From: Quercus robur
Taxonomy: Eukaryota > Streptophyta > Magnoliopsida > Fagales > Fagaceae
DNA: 64,000 nt
Assembly: GCF_932294415.1 (NCBI RefSeq)
Contig: NC_065538.1
Location: 16,077,830-16,141,829, forward strand
Direction: 5' to 3'
This document shows positions 33,760 through 44,220 of the stretch, one piece after another (position 1 is the stretch's first letter; every line of letters begins with the position of its first letter). The notes beneath the pieces are model-generated. The model had not been told where the DNA came from, did not search any database, and saw nothing but the letters and a program-made list of their open reading frames with translations. A program made the position numbers and the translations under genes.

Positions 33760-36693
33760 TTTTGCAAACGTTTTGGCCACAATATTGAGACTTGCTATCA
33801 TTGCAACAAATCAGCTGTGTCAATTTCCGCTGCTGTTGTTGCTAACACTGAGAGTGTCCAATCAATGGCTCCCGTCTCTGCACAGTCTAAGTCTTCAGGA
33901 CGCACTTTCACCATGTCCACAGATGAACTTAAAAATATCATCGCCAATGTCATTCGTATGGTTGGTAATGCATCTTATTCCTCTTCTCTCTCAGCTCTAT
34001 CTGGTATGTCTCCTTCCTCTTGGCTTATGGATTCTGCTTGTTGCAATCACATGACTCCTCACTGGTCCTTATTTTCTGAACTTAAACCTGCACCACACCC
34101 TCTTAATATTCACACAGCAAATGGTTCCACTATGTCTAGTCATAATATAGGTTCCGTTTCGACCTCCAGTTTCTCGGTTCCTGGTGTCTTTAATGTTCTT
34201 GACCTTTCTTACAATTTATTTTCTATGGGACAATTAGCTGAGTTAGGTTATCGCATTATCTTTGATTATTCTGGGTGTATTGTGTAGGATCCAAGGACGG
34301 GACAGGAGCTTGGGACCGGTCCTAGAGTTGGGCGTATGTTTCCCGTGGACAACCTTCGTCTTCCACTTGTTGCTCCTGTTTCTATTGTTGTAGCTGCTGC
34401 AGTTTCTTCTACTCCTTCCCTTGCACTTTGGCATGCTCGACTTGGTCACGCATCTTCCTCTCGTGTACACCAATTGGCTTCTAGAGGTTTGTTAGGTTCA
34501 GTGTCTACAGAAAATTTTGATTGTGTTTCATGTCAGTTAGGAAAACAACCAGCTTTGCCTTTCAATACTAATGAATCAATATCCACTGATATCTTTGACC
34601 TTATTCATTCTAATGTTTGGGGGCCTTCCTCTGTCTCTAGTATTGGTGGGTCTCGATATTTTGTTGTCTTTGTTGATGATTACTCTCGCTATAGCTGGAT
34701 TTTTAATATGAAACATCGTTCTGAGTTATTGCAAGTATATTCTAATTTTGCAAAAATGGTTGAAACTCAATTTTCCAAACGTATCAAAATTTTTCGATCT
34801 AATAATGCTCTTGAGTACACTCAATATGCTTTCCAAGTTGTTTTGCATTCCTATGGCACTGTTCATCAACTAACTTGTCCAGGTACCTCTCAGCAAAATG
34901 GTAGAGCCGAACGAAAACTTCGTCATATTCTTGACACTGTTCGTGCTCTTCTTCTCTCTGCCAAAGTTCCTGCTCCTTTTTGGGGTGAAGCTGCCCTTCA
35001 TGCTGTTCATGCTATTAATCGCATTCCAAGTCCTGTTATTCAAAATCAAACACCATATGAGCACCTTTTTGGGTTACCTCCAGACTATCATCACCTTCAC
35101 TCCTTTGGTTCTACTTGTTTCATTCTTCTTCAGTCACATGAGCATAACAAACTTGAGTCTCGGTCAAGGCTTTGTTGTTTTCTTGGCTATGGCGAAACTC
35201 AAAAGGGGTATCGGTGTTATGATCCTGTCTCTCATCGTCTTCGTATCTCCCGCAATGTTGTCTTTTGGGAACATCGCTCCTTTGTCGAGCTCTCTCACTT
35301 CCGTGCCTCCCTATCTTCCTCCTCTGTTTTAGATCTTTTTCCAGATGAGACACATATTCCTTCTGTAACTGCTCCTGATCCTCCTATAGTTGCTCTTAAT
35401 CCTCCTATAGACTTCTCTATCCAACCACCAGATACCTTTGATCCCTTTCCTAGTTCACCCTTTAATGAATAGGTGGAAGATGCACAGGTTGAAGACGAGC
35501 TACCCAACCTTGAATTTGGGTCCCCTGCTCCTACTCCGCCTGAAGATCTTGCACAAGACATTCCACCTCGTCACTCAATTCGGGTAAGATCCATTCCTAC
35601 ACATTTACTTGATTATCATTGTTACACTGCCCTTGCTACACTGCATGAGTCTCACACCTATTGTGAGGCTTCCACTGACTCTTTATGGCAGATTGCAATG
35701 AAAGAGGAACTTAATGCATTATCTAAAAATCATACTTGGGATTTGGTGACTCTCCCCCCTGGGAAATCTGTGGTTGGTTATAAGTGGATCTACAAGATTA
35801 AGACTCGCTCTGATGGGTCTATTGAGCGCTACAAAGTTCGTCTTGTTGCAAAAGGTTTTACACAGGAGTATGGGATTGAAGAGACCTTTGCTCCGGTTGC
35901 TCGTATCTCATCTGTTCGAGCTCTCTTAGCTGTTGCTGCTGCCAGAAAATGGGACCTTTTCCAGATGGATGTCAAAAATGCATTCCTTAATGGGGATTTA
36001 AGTGAAAAAGTTTATATGCAACCTCCTCCTGGTCTCTCTGTTGAATCAAATAAGGTTTGTTACCTTCGGCGTGCTCTTTATGGCCTTAAACAAGCTCCAC
36101 GAGCTTGGTTTGCCAAATTCAGCTCTACCATCTCTCGCTTAGGTTACATGGCCAGTCATTATGATTCTGCCTTATTTCTTCGTCGCACTAACAAAGGCAC
36201 TATTTTACTTCTCTTGTATGTGGATGATATGATCATAATTGATGATGACCTCAGTGGCATTCAAGAACTCAAGGATTTTCTCAGTCAGCAGTTTGAGATG
36301 AAAGATCTTGGACATTTCAACTACTTCTTGGGTCTTGAAATCATTCATTCTACAAATGGACTTTATATTACTCAAGCCAAGTATGCCTCTGAACTCTTGT
36401 CTCGAGCTGGACTCACTGATAGCAAGACTGTTGATACTCCAGTTGAGCTTAATGCGCATCTGACTCCGTCAGGGGCGAAACCGTTGTCTAATCCCTCTCT
36501 TTACAGACGCTTAGTTGGCAGCCTAGTTTATCTTACTGTCACTCGTCCAGACATTTCCTATGCTGTTCACCAGGTGAGTCAGTATCTGTCTGCTCCACGA
36601 TCGACTCACTATGCTGCTGTTCTGCGCATTCTTCGATACCTAAAGGGCACTCTCTTCCATGGTCTTTTCTATCCAACCACCAGATACCTTTGA
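33760..36693 (+). pseudogene. copia gag-pol polyprotein remnant
   Basis: One continuous frame with only two internal stops, TAG 34285-34287 and TAG 35470-35472. It starts inside the gag zinc knuckle (CKRFGHNIETCYHCNK). The protease motif is WLMDSACCNHM (about 34020-34052). The integrase zinc-binding part is LWHARLGHAS...CVSCQLGK. The first catalytic position reads HSNVWGP (Asn at 34612-34614 where the family has Asp) and the second RSNNALEY (Asn at 34801-34803 where the family has Asp). The Glu in NGRAERK (34909-34911) is kept. Reverse transcriptase from about 35690 has WIYKIK, KNAFLNG, LYGLKQAPRAW and an intact YVDDMII (36217). RNase H begins (VTRPDISYAV) but is cut. Not functional as it stands. 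Confidence 0.85.
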
Positions 36694-36716
36694 TCCCTTT
36701 CCTAGTTCACCCTTTA
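36668..36716 (+). repeat. 49-bp templated repeat of 35416-35464 at the truncation point
   Basis: Perfect identity to the internal segment 35416-35464 (TCTATCCAACCACCAGATAC at its start). It follows the RNase H codons for HGLF and is directly followed by non-element DNA. Confidence 0.9.
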
Positions 36717-39700
36717 CTGTACCAAATAGTTTGTCTCTTATTATTAACCATTTTAGCCTTCATTATTATCTCTTACAACCCACATAATAGCATTCCAATC
36801 AGTGATTTTTTTTTTTCAACCTCTATACTCTTCCAAAGATAGGAATGTCTATATAGTCATTCATTTTTAAAGTTGTTATTTTCACCGAGAAAAATTGATC
36901 AAAGACTATTTTGAATGAGTAATTGTTCAAGACTTTAATTGTGTGGAAAAACAATATTTTGAAATGTTGGTTTCAATATATAATACGTATTTTGTATAGT
37001 TATAATCATTAAGTGGGGCCTGTGGATTATTGAGAGCAATGACACGAAGAATGATAATGACAATTTATAAATGAATCACGAAAAAGTTATTTATAAGTAA
37101 ATTAGATATTTAGGGTTATGAATATTGGAGATGTTATAGTTTTATTTTATTTTGTTTTTTGCTTTTTTCGTTGGAATTATCGATGTATTAAAAATTTAAA
37201 AGGAAGTTTTAATAGTAAATCAAAAGAGAGTTTTTTACAGAACACCCTCAAGTTAATTTTAATTGATTGAGACATTTTTTGGCCCCAATCCTTTTAATTT
37301 AATGTTGTTAATCGTTTATTTAATGACTTGTGATAAATTTGGCTGAGGGGAACGTTCAAAATCAAAGCTTGGGAACTTCTTTTTGAGGTATTAAGTTTCA
37401 ACCTTCCTTTTCTCTTTTTAGTCTTTCTTTTGCTATTTAATATATTTTTCTTGCTTTGTTTGTGTTATAAAATGTTTGCTTTGTTTAGTTTTATGCTTGT
37501 TTGATGCTAGGTTGTTAGAATTAAGGTTTTCTTCTGTGCTCTGTTTTTTTTGTTTTGTGTTTCTAGGTTGGGGTTTTGAACAAGTCCCACGCACGCATGC
37601 CATAAGCATGCGTACGCAGATTAAACCTTGCGTACGCAGGTCTCTAGTTGGGTACGTAAGCACTTGCCTAGAAACTCTAATTCAAATTTCTTATATTGTT
37701 TGGTTTGCTTACTTCACATGTCTTGCCTCTATTTAAACCATTTTCATATGTATATACGTATTTGAGTCTCTGGTTCACATGCTTTATTTGTTGGTATCTC
37801 TCATATGCTAGATTAGGGTTTTTTTTTTTTTTTTCTTGTTTCTTGATCTTAATACCGTACTATTCATTCACATACCCATGCATTAATGCCATAGGTGCTG
37901 AGTTACTGCAAGGTAAGTAAAGGTAGGTCATGCATTGAACATGCATGTTTTGTGATGAATATGCTTCTTTTGTGATGAATATGCTTGTATGATGTTTGGT
38001 TTTGAGTATGGATGTTTACATGATCTTGTGATTGTTATGACTAAGTTGATGGCTTGCGTTAGATGTATAATAAGGTTTTCACATGCTAGATGAATGTTAG
38101 GGTTTGTATAAGTGTGTGGTTTGGCTCTTTATTGCTCTATGGATAGATATGTGTTTTGGGATGAATGATGCCATGTTGTATGTTAGATGCATGCTAGCGT
38201 GTGTGTGAGTTAGAATACAAATGTTGAATTTTTTATTAATAAGGTTAAGACATAAGACACAATGATAGGAAACCAACTTTAGGATTGGGCGATCTTGGGT
38301 GCCGAACACCTTCCCAAGAACGTATCTAAACTCCGAACCCATACTTTGGTAGTAAGATCAAAGGTCCTTCCTCAAAAAGGACGATATATATATGGTTCCT
38401 AGACCATTGCAAAAACTAGGTGGTGACTTCTTTCTTGTGTCCATAGGCATTTAAATCTTGAAGAAAATATGAATTTGACACATAAATAGACAATGGTTGT
38501 ATTGGTATTAACCTATTAGGATTTGATGAAAATCTTGGTGAACCACTAGCATGCATATTCTCATTAGATGATATCCTTACAGGTGGTAATGCTTCTATTA
38601 GCCTAAAAGACATAATAGTAAGGAGAAGTAATATATTATGGAGGATTGTAGAAATGTTTAAAGACTAGTAAATTATTAGGAAGTGTCCCTTACATCCTTA
38701 TGGTATATGGCAAGGTGGATTAATTATATAATTGTGTTACTCCTTTACTTTTAGGTGTGGAGGAAGAGCTCATTTGATTCTGGATCTAGACTACAAGTAT
38801 TAGCAAGAATGGTAAGTAATTATGCATAGTATTCACAAGTTTTGTCCCTTAGGTTCTTAGAAGTCAAAGGTTGTTATGTTTTTTTAAGCATACGTTTTCT
38901 AAAGTTTATCAAAAGCATTTTTACACCATCAAAAGAGAAATTTTGACTTTTAAATAATGGTTTAAAGAGAAACTTTGAATTTCAAATAACGTTTTGAATG
39001 TTCAAATCTCATTTAAAAGATGATTTCTAAACTAAACTATTTTCAGAAAAGAATTGAGTTCCAAGGTAAGTTTTCTAAAAAGATTCTTATTCTTTAAATT
39101 TGTTTAAGACCAAGTGATTTCAAAATCATATTCCTATTTTTCCAAATGGTATTTAAAACGTTTCTTTAGAAAATTGATTTTTCAGTCTTACTTAAGAATT
39201 GTAAAATATTTATATAAACTTCTCAGTTCCTATTCGTTCTCTAAGAGAGTCAAGCATCCTTTGATTTATGTTCGATTCGATATTGTGATCTTCAATAAGC
39301 CTCTATATTTGGAGTGATTGTTACTATTAAGTAAATTATTCTACTTTGTATAAACATTGTTTTCGTGATATGTGACTCATTAAATGCTTTTAAAATTGAT
39401 CAGATATATGTGTAAGCCATTCACAGGGTTGTATGTGAGAATATGTGTTGAACCCTTACCAATAGGGGTTAAATGTTGGTATCTGATCACAAGATTGTAT
39501 TTGAGAATATGTGATATTTGTATATGTGACACTATGCTCTGATCAATTTTCTGTATGTGTTTTCGAATGATTTTAAGATTGATTACATATGTATTAAGTG
39601 GCTCACTATATGTTTGGAAATATATATTTGATATCATTGAGTGGATTTGTGAAATCTAAATACTCGTGCTTTGTTTGACTCTATTCTGTTGTGTATTTTG

Positions 39701-41334
39701 TATAATTGTTTACTAGATGTGTGGCCCGCTTACCTCCATCAATTACAAATTTCATATTAAAGTTTAGTTGGGAAACAAAATCTTTGGATCTTTGTAAGGT
39801 GCAAGGTAGAGCGTGAGACTTTTTAGGCGTCTTCAATAATGCTTGAAGCCTTATAGAATTTTTAGCTATTTCTATTTTGCTTAAGATTTTACCATATTTG
39901 GAGATTTCTACTCTATGGATTTTAGATATTGTATGAGGTTTGTAAAGAGCATTTTTTATTTGGAGTTTTATTTAATTTGGAATTAATTATTTTTATTGAG
40001 ATATGCAAGATCAGCAAGTTAGTCATGCATCTAAATTCATTTTCCATAGATTTGGGTCTTGCCATATGTATTCTATGGTTTTAGTTAATGGGTTCTATAG
40101 AAATTGTGATTTTAATTTATGGGATTTTAAGATTTTGGTTGATTTTTAGTCTATATCTAATAACTGGGTTCTTATACATGTTTATGATTTTGTAGCTGAT
40201 ATGATTGATGATTGGTTTGTGTTTTTAAGAGGTTGTGATTTTTATTAAGTAATGTTATGTTATTTGTGAATGGGTTTCTGACTTAAGGGTTGTTTTCCTA
40301 GAATTTTAAAATATTGAAGTATTGCTCACAATGTGTTTGATAAAGTGCATGAGTGATTGTGTATATTGTTTGAGTTTGGGCAGATAATTATTGACTCATG
40401 GTTTGTTAATAATCATTGTTATTTAGACCATGTGATGAAAAGCCATTAATCCTTTATGACCACCCTTATGACTACCCACACGTTAAAGTTTCTTGAATGC
40501 TAAAATTGTTATTTAATCTGAATATATATAGATATGTAGCAAGTTACTTACAAGTATGGCTTGAATGGTAAAATCATATAATTTTCAAGATGCTTATAAA
40601 TTAAGCTTACATATTGAGTTATATGGAGGAGGTACGTAGAGGTTATACCATCTTATACGTAGTTCTCATAGCTCAAGACATACTTTCAAAACTTTTCAGC
40701 TTGAAGGGCCGGGAGAAGTTTTTTGCTGAGTACTTCGGTTTTCTCTTCTATAACACGTCTCAGTGTTATCTTGTGTTTGCATCTCTCTTTTCTTACTCTT
40801 TAAGTTTTATATTTACTGTTGTTTGCTTGTGGTTATGGCTTAGAGAGTTGTTACGGTTATTGCGTCTCATTTACTCTTATTCTGCACTTAGATAAGTTAG
40901 AGTAAAAACAATTAAGCCAATTTTTTAAAATTGGGGGTCTAAACAAGTTATAGTGTTTTACACTATTTGAGGTTTCAATATATATATATATATATATATA
41001 AAGTTAATCAATTCGCCCAATCAATTTTTACAGCTAATCAGTAATCAATTCCTTAAACAAAATAAAAAAAGTCAACATTAAAACCATACACTCATTTCAG
41101 TCATATACTATAATTTGTATTTAGCCTTCACCTTCAACCGCTTCCTCTCCTTCCCCTTTTCTTGTTGTTTTGGTGGTTTTTTTTTTTTTTTTTTTTTTTT
41201 TCATCCTTCACATTTTTGAAAAGCTGAAGGTCATTTAGTTTCTAATAATAGAGTTAGTTATATTATTGTGCATGTGTAATACTCCTGTTGGTTCTTATAG
41301 TTTGTAATATGGTTAGTTTAGGCACCAAGGTTGG

Positions 41335-41380
<46 letters not shown>

Positions 41381-42100
41381 CATAGTTTATTAAAAGTATA
41401 TATATACTCTGTATTCAGTAACTAAATGTAGTTTGTGATAATTGTTTTTAAGAACATGCATACCATTTTGAAGTTTATTTGTCATGTTGGTATGTTATTA
41501 TTTTGAATCATTGATGTGACTTTGGGAATGTTAAGACTTTAGGCTTGTTGATTTATTTCCCCCTGGTTGTAAAGCAACAACCTACTGTTGTTGTTGTTGT
41601 TTTTTATTTATTTATTTTTATTTGTGGAGACAAGGTCTGTTAGAGATTATATATCTCTTTTTTATTGATCCTATGTTTGTGTTGGAATTGAGATTATTCA
41701 ATGAAATCCACCTTTAATTTTTTGTGTGCATTAATTATATTTTGAGATTATTCAATAACAAATTGTAGTTTGTGATAATTTTTTTAAAAGAACATTGTTA
41801 ATGCCAACCCGCCTAACCTGTCGAGTTGAAATTGCCAAAATTTGTAACCAATCCACAATTACCTTACCATTCTTTTATGATTGAATTTCATATAATAATA
41901 CATAAGAGAAAATCTTTGTCATTCAAAGAATTTATCTTTCTTCAGAAAAAAAAAAAAAAAAAAAAAAAAAAATTATCTTTCTACTTAATAGTTAATACTA
42001 GAGCTGTTAGCACACATTATGCACATGCTAATATTGCTTTTGTTTTTGTCTATAACAAAAGATATAAGAAACACACACACACACACACACACATATATAA
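36717..42100. other. Intergenic, no gene supported
   Basis: Long AT-rich stretch with (AT)n tracts at 40978-41000 and 41336-41379, a poly-T run at about 41176-41201, a poly-A run at 41946-41971 and (CA)n at 42070-42093. A cluster of GCGTACGCAG-type repeats lies at 37607-37660. The segment 40614-40945, ending GGGGGTCTAAACA, looks like the edge of a retroelement LTR but no partner is visible. Reading frames here are short and unrecognised. Confidence 0.4.
41336..41379. repeat. (AT)n microsatellite
   Basis: About 22 uninterrupted AT units. Confidence 0.95.
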
Positions 42101-42496
42101 AGTTGGGTTCAAGTTACACCTGGTATAACTCTAAGCAATATTACACCACCCAATAACTTGTTATTGGGTTAATATTTTGAAAATCCAACCGTTGAATTAC
42201 ATGTTCTATATGTTTTTAACATGCATGCCAATTTTCATATCAATCGGATGCTATTTACCATTTGATCTATAAACTCATATTTTATGTATTATTTTAAACT
42301 ACAAAAATTTGAATTATAACAATTGATTGATGACATGGATAATAATTTTTGATCACCTTAAAATTTTGCAAGCATAAAGAATATACAAAGATAATATAAT
42401 CTAACGGTGGATTTGTCAATATTCGCATCCAATTAAAAAATATTGAGTGGTGTAACATTACTTAGAGTTACACCAAAAGTAACTTGAACCCAACTC
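42101..42496. mobile_element. MITE with ~54-bp terminal inverted repeats
   Basis: The left end AGTTGGGTTCAAGTTACACC, continuing through ATAACTCTAAGCAATATTACACCACC, is mirrored by the right end, whose complement starts GAGTTGGGTTCAAGTTACTT and continues through TAACTCTAAGTAATGTTACACCAC. Microsatellites abut both ends: (CA)n(TA)n on the left and (CATA)n(TA)n on the right. The 280-bp core is shared with the elements at 11581 and 13745. No coding capacity. Confidence 0.75.

Positions 42497-42550
<54 letters not shown>
42497..42550. repeat. (CATA)n(TA)n microsatellite between two MITEs
   Basis: Fills the whole interval between the right end of one MITE and the left end of the next. Confidence 0.95.
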
Positions 42551-42553
<3 letters not shown>

Positions 42554-43084
42554 TTGGGTTCAAGTTATACTTTTTTAAAACCATTAGATTTAAGTAGATC
42601 CAACGGTAAAAAAAAACCCTCATTAATGTTAATATTCTAATTGATTTCATTTATTATCTTTTGTTTAACATATTCCACACTTATTTCTAAACCCAAAAAA
42701 ATTATACATCTAACCCTTTCTCTCTCCGTTGCATGTTTCTCTCTCTTTCTCTTTGCACATTTCTCTCTCTATCTCCTCCATAGCTCTTCCACCTCCACGG
42801 CCAAGTCACTGGCAAAAAAAAAAAAAGCTATTGCCGCTGGCTTTGTTGAATAACACAACTATTGCTTTTAGTTGTTCTCTATCTCCATTTCTAGACTTTA
42901 TCGTAGATATGAACTATTTTATTCTATTGCATCTATGTTTAATTTATTTTCTCACGTGAATCAGTAATCTGATAGTTCATAGATTACTATGTTTGATATA
43001 TTTTTTTCCTTCACCTTTAAATTATAGTTCGCAATCAAAACTATGTAAAGGTAATAGTTAGTCATCATTTGGTTGATATTTTAA

Positions 43085-43139
<55 letters not shown>

Positions 43140-43505
43140 GACATTATTATTACCACGTCCAACTCTTTATTAATTGGAATGTGAAGCAGAAAGTACAACC
43201 AAAAATTTCTATAAAGTACCCATTCGATAGCTTCTTTGTGGAGATGTGGGAGGTTGGCTATGGTGATATGGTGGGGTGCTAGTAAATGTAAGGTTTGTAG
43301 GTTATTGAAAATGGTAGTGCCTTTAATCAAGTGGAAGGCAACAAATAAGGAGAGAGAAAAAAAAAATGCTAGTATTAATTAGGTAATAAGATGGAAAGTA
43401 TTAGCATCTAATGATATTTTTTCAACCATTAGATCTCTTAAAAATCTATGGTTTAAAAAATGTGTAACTTTTATGGAGTTACATCAAGTGTAACCTAAAT
43501 CCATC
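42551..43505. mobile_element. Longer MITE-like element with related termini
   Basis: Starts GAGTTGGGTTCAAGTTATAC, then TTTTTTAAAACCATTAGATT. The complement of the right end reads GATGGATTTAGGTTACACTT, then ATTTTTTAAACCATAGATTT, so the ends form imperfect inverted repeats of about 90 bp. The interior differs from the neighbouring MITE and contains a (TA)n(TG)n tract at 43092-43139. No coding capacity. Confidence 0.55.
43092..43139. repeat. (AT)n(GT)n microsatellite
   Basis: Uninterrupted dinucleotide tract within the longer MITE-like element. Confidence 0.95.
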
Positions 43506-43881
43506 TATATATATGTTTGTTATAATATTACACTTTGAAGTTTTAAAAGATGAATTTATTAATTTTGATCTTAGCTCATTTGCTAGAAAAATGTTGATAT
43601 TTTCGTTAAGTGACACATTACCATGTCATGTGTATTATTTGATCCAATCAAAACATGATGTATGTTATTGACTATTCTACGTCAAGTTTAATAGCCTAAA
43701 AAGTTTTAAATAATTAAAAGAAATTCTTTAAAATTTGAAATTGCATAAACTTAAAACAAAATGTAATAAAATAATAAAAATCCAAAGCAACTAATAAAAA
43801 TTATTTTTTTAAAAAAAAATTGAAATTTATTACTAAAGTAAAGAGAAGAACTACTAAAAATCCAATCTTTAGCTAGCAATT

Positions 43882-43916
<35 letters not shown>

Positions 43917-44062
43917 CAACAAAGAATTTTCATAGCCCAAACGTAAATCTTCCTCCATGCTCACTTTCCGAGGTACCCGCAAATACATCCACTATCTCGA
44001 AAGCTCGAGGGCCAACTTTGGTTAATGAAGATTTCGCAATAGTTTACACTTCACAATGTTCT
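43506..44062. other. Intergenic/upstream MED6 region
   Basis: AT-rich with a poly-A run (about 43886-43911). Composition becomes more GC-rich from about 43930 towards the MED6 start. Confidence 0.4.
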
Positions 44063-44081
44063 TGGGCTGAATTCAAGCCCA
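44063..44081. promoter_or_regulatory. Inverted pair of TGGGCY (site II) motifs upstream of MED6
   Basis: TGGGCT at 44063-44068 and its complement AGCCCA at 44076-44081 lie about 140-160 bp before the MED6 ATG. TGGGCY motifs are TCP-factor sites common in promoters of plant housekeeping genes. Function here is inferred from position only. Confidence 0.4.
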
Positions 44082-44220
44082 CTTGAGTTCAAGCACTTTT
44101 TCTTACATAATTACAGATGGGTTTTCTTTGTTTCCCACTTTCTCTCAGTTTCTCTTCAGTCGAACCAAAGCTCCTCAAACTACTGAGAGAGAACCCAACG
44201 AGTGGGACTAATATATTACC

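Larger units (their letters stand above)
32871..36716 (+). mobile_element. Ty1/copia element, 5' complete, 3' truncated
   Basis: 5' LTR about 32871-33059 (TGTTTAAAG ... TTTCTAACA; start approximate), PBS TGGTATCAGAGTC at 33060, a ~690-bp leader rich in CACGCGCC, TGACGTCA and TTGAC motifs, then a gag-pol remnant in one frame (33760-36693). Domain order protease, integrase, reverse transcriptase identifies copia. RNase H C-terminus, purine tract and 3' LTR are absent; the element ends in a 49-bp copy of its own interior (36668-36716). Most of gag is also missing. Confidence 0.85.

Noticed and set aside
34898..35332. 144-residue frame inside the copia element
   Set aside because: Out-of-frame shadow of the integrase region; hydrophobic by codon offset.
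37950..37990. Short tandem TTTGTGATGAATATGCTT
   Set aside because: Only two units; not enough to call a repeat array or CRISPR-like structure.
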